A program made the position numbers and the translations under genes. Source: Lates calcarifer (Eukaryota > Chordata > Actinopteri > Centropomidae). From it: a DNA stretch of 64,000 nt. The notes under the pieces were generated by a model, which saw nothing but the letters and a program-made list of their open reading frames with translations, made no database searches and had not been told where the DNA came from. Location of the stretch: contig NC_066836.1 of NCBI RefSeq assembly GCF_001640805.2, forward strand, positions 2,069,798-2,133,797, in the 5' to 3' direction. This document shows, one piece after another, positions 12,121-21,587 of this stretch (the first letter of the stretch is position 1; every line of letters begins with the position of its first letter).

Positions 12121-12445
12121 CTCCTCCTCTCCATCCTATTGATAGGCAAGGTGGCATCTCTCCCATCCACACCCTACACCCAGTGCGCATGCGCGCCGCG
12201 GCAAACAAAGGACCAGGCAATTAACGGACGGAGGATGGCTAATAAAGTTTGACTCGCTGCAGAAATAACATCCAACGTCGACGGGAGCGGAGTGTAAAGA
12301 CGAACTTAATGGGTGTGAGGGGGGGACGGTTTCAGGTACAACCCCCCACCCCACCCCAATTCTCCATCACCCCCCTCCTCATCCCACACGCGCTCCCCTA
12401 AATCCCCATCTCCCCCCTCCTCCATCCTCCTTCTTCTCGGTGCAA
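12121..12445. promoter_or_regulatory. CpG- and C-rich zone with an exact NRF1-type site
   Basis: The stretch holds TGCGCATGCGCG at 12184-12195, which fits the NRF1 consensus YGCGCAYGCGCR in full, followed by CCGCGG. From 12,340 to 12,430 it is a C-rich tract with runs of four to six C. NRF1 sites are typical of CpG promoters. It may be part of the same promoter domain as the minus-strand exon candidate about 1 kb to the right, or a separate promoter. No transcript can be read from the sequence. Confidence 0.4.
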
Positions 12446-12509
12446 TAAAACGGAAATATGAGATCAATAATTCATCTGAATCGTGACATAACCTGGTTAG
12501 AGGCGCTCA

Positions 12510-12536
12510 GTGTGTGTGTGTGTGTGTGTGTGTGTG
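12510..12536 (+). repeat. (TG)n microsatellite
   Basis: About thirteen TG units, opposite in sense to the CA tract at 12003. A GAA/GAG-rich purine stretch follows at 12,590-12,640. Confidence 0.95.
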
Positions 12537-12839
12537 GCAGTTGCATGCAGCCAAACGGTGTCACACCTCCACACAGACAAAGAGGTGGGGCGAGAGAAGA
12601 AGAGGAAGGAGAAGAAGAAGAAGCAGAGGAGGAGGAGGAGAGCTCGTTTTATTGTAAATGATCAGAAAATAAAAACCAGCTCGCGCTCTCTCTGCGCGTT
12701 GCCTAGCAGCCAGAGACAAAAACACGATCACAAACATTTTCAGGCCAATCAATCAATAATAAAGAGCGCGTGAAGTGCGTGAGGAGACGCTCCTGTCCGC
12801 AGCCAGGTTTTCCTCAGTAAAAGTGTGAATAAAGGAGAA

Positions 12840-12865
12840 TGTGTGTGTGTGTGTGTGTGTGTGTG
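12840..12865 (+). repeat. (TG)n microsatellite
   Basis: Thirteen TG units, about 355 bp left of the minus-strand splice donor candidate. Confidence 0.95.
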
Positions 12866-13219
12866 AGGCTGAGGCGCGTGTTCTTCCAGACTGTACACAC
12901 CCCTTTTTAAAGCTCGTGCACATTTTTTTTCGCCTGGTAAAAACAGGATAGAGGAAGATTTAATTAGTGGAATTTGAGCCGCGTTAGACTGAGCCCCGTT
13001 AAATGTTCTTTTCTTTTTCTTCCCATCAAATCTCCAGGATCCCGTGTCTCTGAGCCCACACTGATCCACGCAGCGTGCGCCCCGGCTCCCCAAATGGAGA
13101 GGTGGAAAAAGACAAAAGGGATGGCAAAGAAAAATATGTGTATAACAACCGCAAGCATCCAGAGAGCTGTTTTTTAGGGGAGAGAAAGGAGGAGGATTAA
13201 CGGAGGCGGCGGCTCTTAC

Positions 13220-13430
13220 CGTGAACACTGAAGTTCCGACGCTCCCTCTGCTCTCCTCGCAGTTTCAAGTAGCGGCTGCTGTAATTTTTTGCGGCTTCTC
13301 CTGCGCGCCCAGCGGCTTGTGCCTGCTGCACGGTACGGCTCGGCTCGGCGATCCTCCGCCTGCGCGCACACGCATCCATACGTACGTGCATGCGCGTGTG
13401 CATTGTGCACGCACGCCGAGCAGATGCACA
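13220..13430 (-). other. Possible non-coding first exon of a divergent gene (basp1 candidate)
   Basis: Read on the minus strand, a CpG-dense stretch ends at 13220 with the donor CACG|GTAAGAG, a near-consensus 5' splice site. Upstream of the donor on that strand are CG-rich and GC-box-like sequences from about 13,430 down. This layout fits the non-coding first exon and promoter of a gene transcribed leftward, away from myo10. In mammals BASP1 lies head-to-head with MYO10 and has a non-coding first exon, so basp1 is a reasonable guess. No BASP1 coding sequence (MGGKLSKKKKGY-type start) is visible in 1-13,200. The right border and the gene identity are inference. Confidence 0.35.
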
Positions 13431-16400
13431 AGCCAAAATTTTCCTCCTATGAAAAGAAGAATTTACTGCCTGAATTTTTCTGTAATTTTCTAACAAAGCG
13501 TTATGATGCGTTTGGGGTCGATTTGATACTTTAGGAGATCTGATGTTTGTAGGGTTTTCCTACAACTATTATATTTTATTCAGTTGTACTTTGTGGTGAT
13601 TTCAGAGCCAGCGCTGTCGCTGTAAAATTCCTTCATTATTCCGATAATATTCTTTCTCATTCATTATACGGTGTCTCTGAAGAGGAAGCTCAAAGAGCCA
13701 AAATATATTCAACTCGATGTGTTTCTCTCTCTGAGTGAAATATTTCCTGGTGTGGATTTTTCTTATTAGCAAATATTTACTCAGATGTTGAATTGCGCAC
13801 TGGATGGGAATGTAGATTTCCTCTGCCCTTGTTTCAGTGGAAACACTCCTCCATTCTCTCTGTCCATTTCATTGTCTCCGTGCGCCCCCTGCCGTTCACC
13901 GCACACACTGCGTCAGTGTCTGGTGAACTGGATTCACTTGTTGATCCACAGACTGATGCACCTGAGGTGGAAGAAGATCGTTTATGTTGTTTAAATATCT
14001 GATCAGAAGGAGAATACTCCATCAGACCGACACTGAAGGTTAAAGAACAACGGTATCAGCAGTGAAATCTTCCTGTTCTGTGTCATTCTGAAGCTTTTCC
14101 TTCATTCAGCGACTTCAGTTACTGATACAGAGGTTTGTGAGCAAAGTAGGGTTTTATCTTTGCAATGTGACATAATTTATACAACTAAAGTCTTGTCATC
14201 CAAGCCATCCGTCCATCCAGCTCACAAAAAGTCAGCACCGTGTGTTCTCCAACCATTCCCACTTATACTCTATTTTACAATGATAGAAAGACAGAAAAAG
14301 CAGCAAATCCTCACATTTGAGAAGCTGAGACCAGAAGATATTTAGTATTTCACCTTGAGGAATACTTTATGTTGATGTCCATTGACCAATCAGTAATTTA
14401 ACCTGTTGTTTTAGTACAAATCATTCTAAAAACTGGACCTGTCTTTAGTCAAACATCTCCTCAACATCAAAGTTTGTCAGTTGATTAAAGTCTGAAGTTA
14501 CTTTGAAATAAAAGCATTAAACTCCCACTGAACAGTGGGTTCTTATTTTTAATGCTGTATTACCTGCATTTGGACACTAGATGGCAGTGTTTGTAAAGAC
14601 CTGAGTCTTTGTCTCCTAATGATCCAATTTGTTTGTTTAATTGAACCAGTGAACAACACAATGAACCTTCACTTACCTGCAGTCAAACTGTGGGAATTAA
14701 TTTCCTGAGTCGTTAACTCTCCTTCTCGGTTTTTGTAAATCTTTCATTTGGTGAAGCAGACAACTTTTAAAGGGCGTGGTTCTTCCTCAACCACGTTCCA
14801 GAGGGAGATGGTTTTTTTTACTGGAGACAGGGTAGTTCCTAACACTCAACTCAGACCATTTAACCCTGTGATATGCTGGACTTAACTGTATGAAACAGTT
14901 AAATCTGTGGTCTTCCTCCGTTGTTAGTGTCGGACTGAGACTCAGCAGTTTGTTATCTGGAGGGAGTCCCAGGGTGAAAAGCAGCTAACTGCAGCCCCCC
15001 TCCCCTCCAGCAGGAAGTATTTGGGGATTAGGGCGAGGTCAGTTTGTTCTGGAAGACTGTGTGACCTCTGTGACCCGGCTGTACCTGACCTCTGCTCAGA
15101 GCTGCTGAGAAATCCTGGCTGCTCTGAGATGATCCCACTGCTTATGAACTATAACCGACCCTGAGGATCCTTCACCCCTTCTCTGTTTCCTAACATCCAG
15201 AGCTGAACCTGACAGCACAGAGCAAACACACCAACAACAAGGCTGCACAAGCCTCTCAGCTGTGTATCTTAAAGGGAAAACAGTTGTATAATGGTTTTGG
15301 TTTTGATGTCCTCATCTCTGAACAGGCCTGACAAACCACTGAGACACTATAAGTTGCATTATGGGAGCTGTAGTCATCAGTATTTTTGGGCTTGACCCAT
15401 TCGAGAGGCAAAAACTCCGGATTCATCTGCTTCTGCTGCATCGACCATGACGCTTCAGTTTTTAAAAACAGTTCCTCCAAACATTTGACAAAGGATTCAT
15501 CATGTGATGTTATTTCTATCTTTGTATTTATCGCTCCATATGATGCAAGTTTGGTGCACACAGTAAACAAGGTAAATAATAAATCAGGTTGCATGTGATG
15601 ACATGGGTAATGATAAAAAGCCCAACGTTTTGACAGCGTTCTGCTTCCTGTGTGTGTTTTTAATTAGCTCCTCTACACCTTTCATTACCATGTTGGATTG
15701 AAGAGTCTGAGTTTTTGCCGCACAGCGAACGCACAGATTTCTTGAGGTGAAGACGTAGCCCCGAGGTTAAAAGAAGAAACCGTTTTGAAGATCAGAGAGT
15801 GGAGTTCAAAAGCAGCTTTGAAGCATCAGGTTCTGGTGATGTGGTGAGGACGAGTCATGACAGACAAACCACATGCAACACCGTTATTCAAGCATTAATT
15901 TTACTGCATACATGGAGAATATACAGCAGAAAAGTCTCCTGCTGGAGCTGTTTACTCCATATACCAAATAATCAAAAAGTTTAATGACTGTTTCGTACAG
16001 TGAAGATGAAGATATAGAATCTTAAATCATCTCAGTGGTTGAGGTAAATGTATATGAGTGGACTCTGACTGCTTTAAACCTGGAGGCTAAAGAGCTAACC
16101 AGTGTAGTTATGGTGAGATTAAAGTTTTGCAGGTGCCAGTAGAAGAGTAGGCTACTCCATCTTTTCACCTGATTTCAGCTGCAGATTAATGTTACTCCAT
16201 TTTCAATGAACTTTAGATGATGTTTCCTCTAAGAAACAGACCTATCAAAAGACTTTAAATAAAAATCTATTGTTTAATGTTGCAGTTTTAGGCTGAAAAA
16301 GGACTGTAATGACAGTTCATCCACATTTTTATTGGAGTAAAATCACTTTTTCATCCAAATTATTACAGCTTGAACAAATTAAGGACAAAATAATGTGAGG

Positions 16401-19400
16401 CTGTTTGTCAGTTTTAGCTATAAACTTCATAGCTTTAGCCATAATGACTCCTTAAATATGGCTGATTTTACAAGGTCATCCACTTATTCTGTTAATGCTA
16501 CAGTAAAGTCTAAAAGTTGCGATCAAGCCAGACTTCATGCTGCCTCACATGTGAGATAAACCTTCACAGACTTTCTGCTGCATCAGTGTAATATAATATC
16601 TATATTTCCTAGAGAACACATCACCTCTGTAGTATTTTTTACTATTTCTCAGTCTTTGTGGTAACTCTGCCTCTTTATAAAGGGTTAATAGTAATAACTG
16701 GGCTGGTCAGGTCCTGCCCACACTGAAAGAGTTTGCTGCGTCATCATTTGTCGGTAAGTGGTTAAGACGAACATTTAGCTCTCTGTAATCACAGGGAGTT
16801 GAGGACAAGCTTGACCGCAAGTAATTATCAAACTTTCTCTCTCTCTCTCTGCCTCCCTCCTTCACAAATCCTTCAGAAGTTCCTAAGAATCTTTGGGGAG
16901 GTTTCAGGGGTCCTTGAGGTTGCAGGGAGGACTACAGGAGTTCTTGAGGCCAAACCAAACCCACTGATCAACTATTACAAAAACATATTACTACACTGAG
17001 GTTTTGCATCAGAATAATATCACCTGATGGACAAGTCAAATTTCCATCACCTGCCTCTCCAGCTTCATCAGGGTTTGGCTTGTCATCCTCAGCCCTCCAC
17101 TCTCTCCGTCTTCCTCTCAGCGTGATATCGGTCGGAGGAAGTCTGTTGTGGCTTCACCACTGACACACTTAGCCGGAGTCCCGGTAGAGAAAAAAATTCC
17201 CTGTCCCGTTATCACACATCTTTAGAAAAAGTCTAGAACAACCACAGGAAATGTTTGTCTTCCTCATCCTGTTTTTGGATAGTTGGGAGATGCTGGAAAA
17301 GAATCAAACAACAAGAGACAAGTGGCTCCTGTAAACTTCCAGTTCTTATTGATGAGGAGACGATCAGTCTGTGGAAACCAGGGAGTAATGATCCATTTTC
17401 ATGCTGCTACTCTCGCTCCTTTAACATGTCTGAGCTGTTAGAAATCTCAGCCTGTAACAGCAGTTTTGTATTTCAGCAGCCGTAAGTCAGTGTTTTGTGC
17501 TCATTTTATGCCTTTCAGTGTGCATCGCAGCCTGCAGCTGTGTCTTTCTTGATCCTACTGCTGGACATTCTCAGTTTCTACGTTGACTACAGCGGCTTCA
17601 AATAATACATGATACAAACCTTACTGTATGGATGCCAAACATGGGCCGTCCTGATAGATTATGTAAGAACATTCACGAGATGTGACTCTTTTCATAGTCA
17701 GAGTCTTAGTATAGAGTTAACAATGGATGGATGAACAAAGACCAGACCAAACTAAACTAGACTGCCCCTTAACCTGAAGCCTAAATTTATGAGTACATCC
17801 ATAGCTCAGCTGGACCACCTCTAACCTGGCCTCAACTAACCTCTAACTATACATAACTGAGCCTAATCTAACTTTACGACTCTTTCCAAAACTCAACTCC
17901 ACAAAACTACTTTGACAAATGTTTGACAGAACTATGTTAGCTCAAGATCTACTCACTGTCTTTTTCTGTACAGCCTGTCTCATGACCTTCATCAGATCAG
18001 CAGATGGAGCTCGCTCACTTTCTAAAAACTAACCTGGTACAACCTTTCTAACCTGATCCTCCTTCCTGATCCTGCTCATTGTTTTCAATCTGATGATCAC
18101 ATTCACAGCATCAGTAAATTTCATCACAATAATTCTGTTTGAACAAACCAAGAACATGGATTAATCTGCAGAGGTTTGGGAGAAACAACAAAATATGGGA
18201 ACACTGTCTTAAATCATCAGCTCCTGCAGTCCAAACAGAATCAGTTGGTTTACCTTTGACAATCACATTTTAGCTTGTAAACAGCAAATCATAGATACTT
18301 TATTCTGACCACAGTTGAATACACACTAACCACCTTATGTTCATGACAGCCAACGGTTTCTATTCATCTCTGGTTTGGATTTCATTTCAAATAACTGAAA
18401 TTGTGTAACTGATCACAGTGAATGTGCAACGTTAAGTATTGTTTCATGCTGATGTAAAGTACAAACTCGTGAAAAGTCACCGGGTGTGGAAAAAAGGAGA
18501 AAAAAAGACGTCTGAACTTCTAAAACCCAGGATCATGTTATGTGAAGCGTGATTTGTAGTGAACATGCTAAAACATGCAGAGGTTAGCTAACAGCAGCTC
18601 CTAATCCTCCAGGAGACAGATCGGTCTTTCACTCAAACTCAACACCTACATGTCAGCTCCTAAAAAATCCTTGACATGAAAGGTTGAGACGAGAGGTGAA
18701 GCTGTGTTCATGTTAATGTTTGTAAAGGTGAGTTTAGCTCGTACCTGTCACTATATCCAATTTGACCCTGACAGAGGAATCCTTAGGGGCTTAAAGACCA
18801 TGGCTACAGGTAATGAGTGTTACTTAACCTCTGTCAGCGGCTGGGAATTAGAGGTCAATGGTCAGTGAGGTGACATTGTCCAGACAGGTGAGAATGGGAG
18901 GAGTGATCTCTCTGAAAGAACTGCTGTGGAGACACTTCAGGTGAGGAAAAAACTGCTGATGCCTCATAATCTCAGGTCCACCATCACTGCTGTGTATTAA
19001 TGAAAGAAAAGGAACTACAACAATGAACAGGCATCATTGTTTACAGTTATTTCTGATTGATTCTTTGGACTGATCCACATGTTTTAACACTGGGATGGTT
19101 TTGGTTGATAGAAGAGAGGTTTCTAGAGGTCAAGATTACATTTACAGCTGTTTCAAGATAATTTCATTGACTATATTTCAGTGTGAAAGACTTTTAAATG
19201 CACTTATTGAAATAACACTGAAACCACTGATAGAGCTTTCATGCTTTAACCAAGTTCAGTGCAGTTTTTAACCCAGACTTCCAGGTGTCTTGGAAAAATT
19301 CTTGGACCAGCAATGGCTGAAATTGGCCCTGGTCACTGGGTGTATCCCAGATATGAGATGTATGATGTGTGAGGGATGTGTTTGTTCCAAAGCTGGCTGT

Positions 19401-20207
19401 GAAATGTCAGCTGGACCTACAGTCAATCTCCAACCAAATCACTGTAAATCAACACCATCCAAACCTCCCGAATCTGGCAGCCACGTATGGGTTCTGGTGC
19501 TAAAACAAACCCGAGTGCACCAACTCTTAGCTCCGCCTGGTCCAATATAATTGACTCCCTTGATGTTCTGCTCAGATCTCTGAGGATCACATATCAAACA
19601 TTCTTACACAGCCTTCTATTTTGACTCAGATTGTGTTCTCACTGTTTCACAAACTGCTGATAGTCACAGGGTTGTAAAACCACTTGTGGTTTTGGTGTCA
19701 CACAAGTTCATAACAAGCCCAGAGCATTTGAATACAAAGGCTTCACAGTGAACTCATGAATATCATCTGAAACACCTCAGATACCTCAAGAAAATCTGAG
19801 ACTCTGCTTATGTAACATGAAACACTCTGCGTCTTCCTCTCTGATCTCGCTCTTACCTCCAGTTTTTAATGCAAATGTGAGGAAAATTAAACTGACTTTT
19901 TTCTCGCGTAAAGTGCTGATACTGCATTTGTGCAAATAACACCAGAGAAATTAAAGCTACAAATGTTCTCAGCTGTTGTGCCTCTCTAAAGCAAAAACAT
20001 CTGAATCCAAACTGAGGGTGAATCTGTAAAAAAAACAACAAAAAAAAAAAAACAACCCTATTTAGTCCTGGTCCTGGTCTTGATGTGTGACGTGGTCAGG
20101 TTTGCTGCTCTCCTGTCAGTCAGCAGCAGTGGGCGCTAAATCCCCAGTGACGGATGGATAGCTGACCAGCAGGGGTCAGAGGTCATTCTGTATCCTGAGT
20201 TAGTTAA

Positions 20208-20212
<5 letters not shown>
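13431..20212. other. DNA between the two candidate promoters, no gene seen
   Basis: Nearly 7 kb without a recognisable exon on either strand. CTCF-like cores occur at 13882-13895 (minus), 14574-14587 (plus) and 20123-20136 (plus). Positions 17,740-17,890 are a degenerate CTAACCT-rich stretch. Confidence 0.55.
16835..16850 (+). repeat. (CT)n tract
   Basis: Eight CT units in a pyrimidine-rich stretch. Confidence 0.85.

Positions 20213-20262
<50 letters not shown>
20213..20262 (+). repeat. Long (CA)n microsatellite upstream of the myo10 promoter
   Basis: About twenty-five uninterrupted AC units, the longest dinucleotide tract in the window, roughly 0.8 kb before the CpG-dense leader. Confidence 0.97.
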
Positions 20263-20264
<2 letters not shown>

Positions 20265-20497
20265 CTGTGTTTGGATTAGATGTGAAGGGTCAGTGTTGTT
20301 AACCTGCAGCTGGAATGTTAATGCTTCACCATATAGCTCATTATCTGATTACACTGATGGCTGCTCACAGGCTTTGTGTAAAATTTATATTAAGTCAGAT
20401 GTTAGTCAGCAGGTCTCTGCAAAACCTGTTGGAGAACTGAAACTGACTGGGTCTTTAAAAAAAGAAAGAAAAGAACAAACATTTCTGTACATTCTGT

Positions 20498-20555
<58 letters not shown>

Positions 20556-20574
20556 TTGTACATATATATATATT
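20498..20574 (+). repeat. Compound (AC)n(TA)n microsatellite
   Basis: About ten AC units change directly into some fifteen TA units, then a short interruption and another TA run to 20574. TA runs of this kind can form cruciforms. Confidence 0.95.
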
Positions 20575-20939
20575 TCTCATTCTCATATGGTCGTTATGGT
20601 TGAAAGATCCAGGAAACAGTAAGTGGACCTTGAGTGTTTCCAGGATAAAAGCAGGAACTCTGATGAGTAGAAACAGCGCTCGTCTCCTAAACTCCTGTGA
20701 TTAAAAAAGGGGACTTTGTTGACAAAACAATCTCTCCACAAGGTGCGTTTAGCAGCTGTTCTGGAGCTTTCAGTCGGATCACTTGATCTTCATCAGCAGA
20801 TGGATTGTAATGGAGTTGTAGATGTTCAAATTTCCTTGCTCTGACTTTAGAAACAGCGGTTAGGAAAATAATCTCACCTCAAAGTCAGTGTAGCTGTTTA
20901 AAGGGAATTTATTTCACAGATCTTTTCCTTAAAATCAGA

Positions 20940-21300
20940 GAGTGAAGAATTACCTAAAGTGTCTAAAGTTTAGGTTTCAATAAAATCCTCCGCTGCCATT
21001 CTGGTTTCTACCTGCAAACAAACACCACCTCCACTGTCACTCATTCCGCCCCATGTGTCAGGAGGAGGAGTCAGAGAGACCGCGGGGCTGCAGGAGGAGG
21101 AGGTGGAGCTAATCGTCCACCGGTGTGAGTGACTGACTGACGGACTGAGCGTCTCCAAAGTTTGACCGGTCTCTCGTTAGTTCGCTTCTGCCGCACGTTT
21201 GGCTGTTGACCAAACAAACCAAGAACAGAACCGGACGGACCGTGCACCCGGTGACACCCGGAGGCGCACGGAGAGGAGTCCGGGTTCCAGGAGGAGAAAA
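20940..21300 (+). promoter_or_regulatory. myo10: Probable CpG-type promoter of myo10
   Basis: CpG density rises sharply from about 21,040. A GC-box-like CCGCCCC lies near 21,047, followed by purine-rich GGAGGAGGAG repeats and CCGCGG near 21,080. I see no convincing TATA box, as is usual for CpG promoters. The assignment rests on composition and on position just upstream of the first coding exon. Exact start sites cannot be read from the sequence. Confidence 0.5.
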
Positions 21301-21566
21301 CCCGAGAGTTTTGAATCTTTGAGGAGAAAGTACCGGTGTCTGTGCAGGAACCCGTGAAACAAAGAGTAAATCTCCTACTGTAGCTCCACACTGACCGAGC
21401 CGCTGTCCTCCGTCCTGCAGAAGTCCAGCTGGAAGACCAGGGACTAAACCTCCGGGATCTGCTTCCTTTTTCTTGGCTTGGATCCACACTATCAACACAT
21501 GAGTGGGATTGACCGGACGCGCGGTTTCCATACAGTAAATCCTCTGGGATTAAAATAACGAGGGCG
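21100..21566 (+). other. myo10: Likely 5' untranslated region of myo10 exon 1
   Basis: The roughly 470 bp before the start codon are CpG-dense compared with the flanks and run straight into the ATG at 21567. There is no ATG between about 21,113 and the single upstream ATG at 21499, which fits a transcribed leader. The transcription start is not visible, so the left border is an estimate. A CTGCAG preceded by a pyrimidine-rich stretch near 21,405-21,420 could act as a splice acceptor if an upstream leader exon exists. Confidence 0.6.
21499..21558 (+). promoter_or_regulatory. Upstream ORF of 19 codons in the myo10 leader
   Basis: An ATG at 21499 opens a reading frame of 19 sense codons that stops at TAA 21556-21558, eight bases before the main start. 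It is the only ATG in the CpG-dense leader. Its context is weak (C at -3, A at +4) compared with the strong context of the main ATG, so leaky scanning is expected. A regulatory effect on translation is inference. Confidence 0.5.
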
Positions 21567-21587
21567 ATGGATAATTTCTTCACAGAG
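21567..21587 (+). CDS. myo10: Class X myosin, coding exon 1 (residues 1-7, MDNFFTE)
   Basis: This short coding exon encodes MDNFFTE, which I recognise as the conserved N-terminus of vertebrate unconventional myosin X, an actin-based motor that travels to filopodial tips. The ATG sits in a strong initiation context, with G at -3 and G at +4. The exon ends at GAG and is followed directly by the donor GTAAGAAG, so it stops in phase 0 after seven codons. As I remember the mammalian gene, its first coding exon breaks at the same residue. The exon lies at the 3' end of a CpG-dense 5' leader. Seven codons alone would be weak evidence, but exons 2 and 3 continue the same protein in frame. Teleosts also carry myo10-like paralogues, so the exact orthologue is not settled. 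Confidence 0.9.

Noticed and set aside
12749..13228. 159-codon minus-strand frame
   Set aside because: It is translated partly from a (CA)n tract and crosses the splice donor candidate. No known domain is visible.
13197..13496. 99-codon minus-strand frame in the first-exon candidate
   Set aside because: It runs through the donor at 13220 and is Arg/Ala-rich as expected of CpG-rich leader sequence. I treat the exon as non-coding.
19290..19550. 86-codon Cys-rich plus-strand frame upstream of myo10
   Set aside because: No recognisable domain, no good initiation or splice context, and length within chance.
21071..21583. 170-codon open frame on the minus strand over myo10 exon 1
   Set aside because: It is antisense to the CpG-rich leader, where stops are rare, has low-complexity Ser/Arg/Pro content and resembles no family. 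It is best explained by composition.
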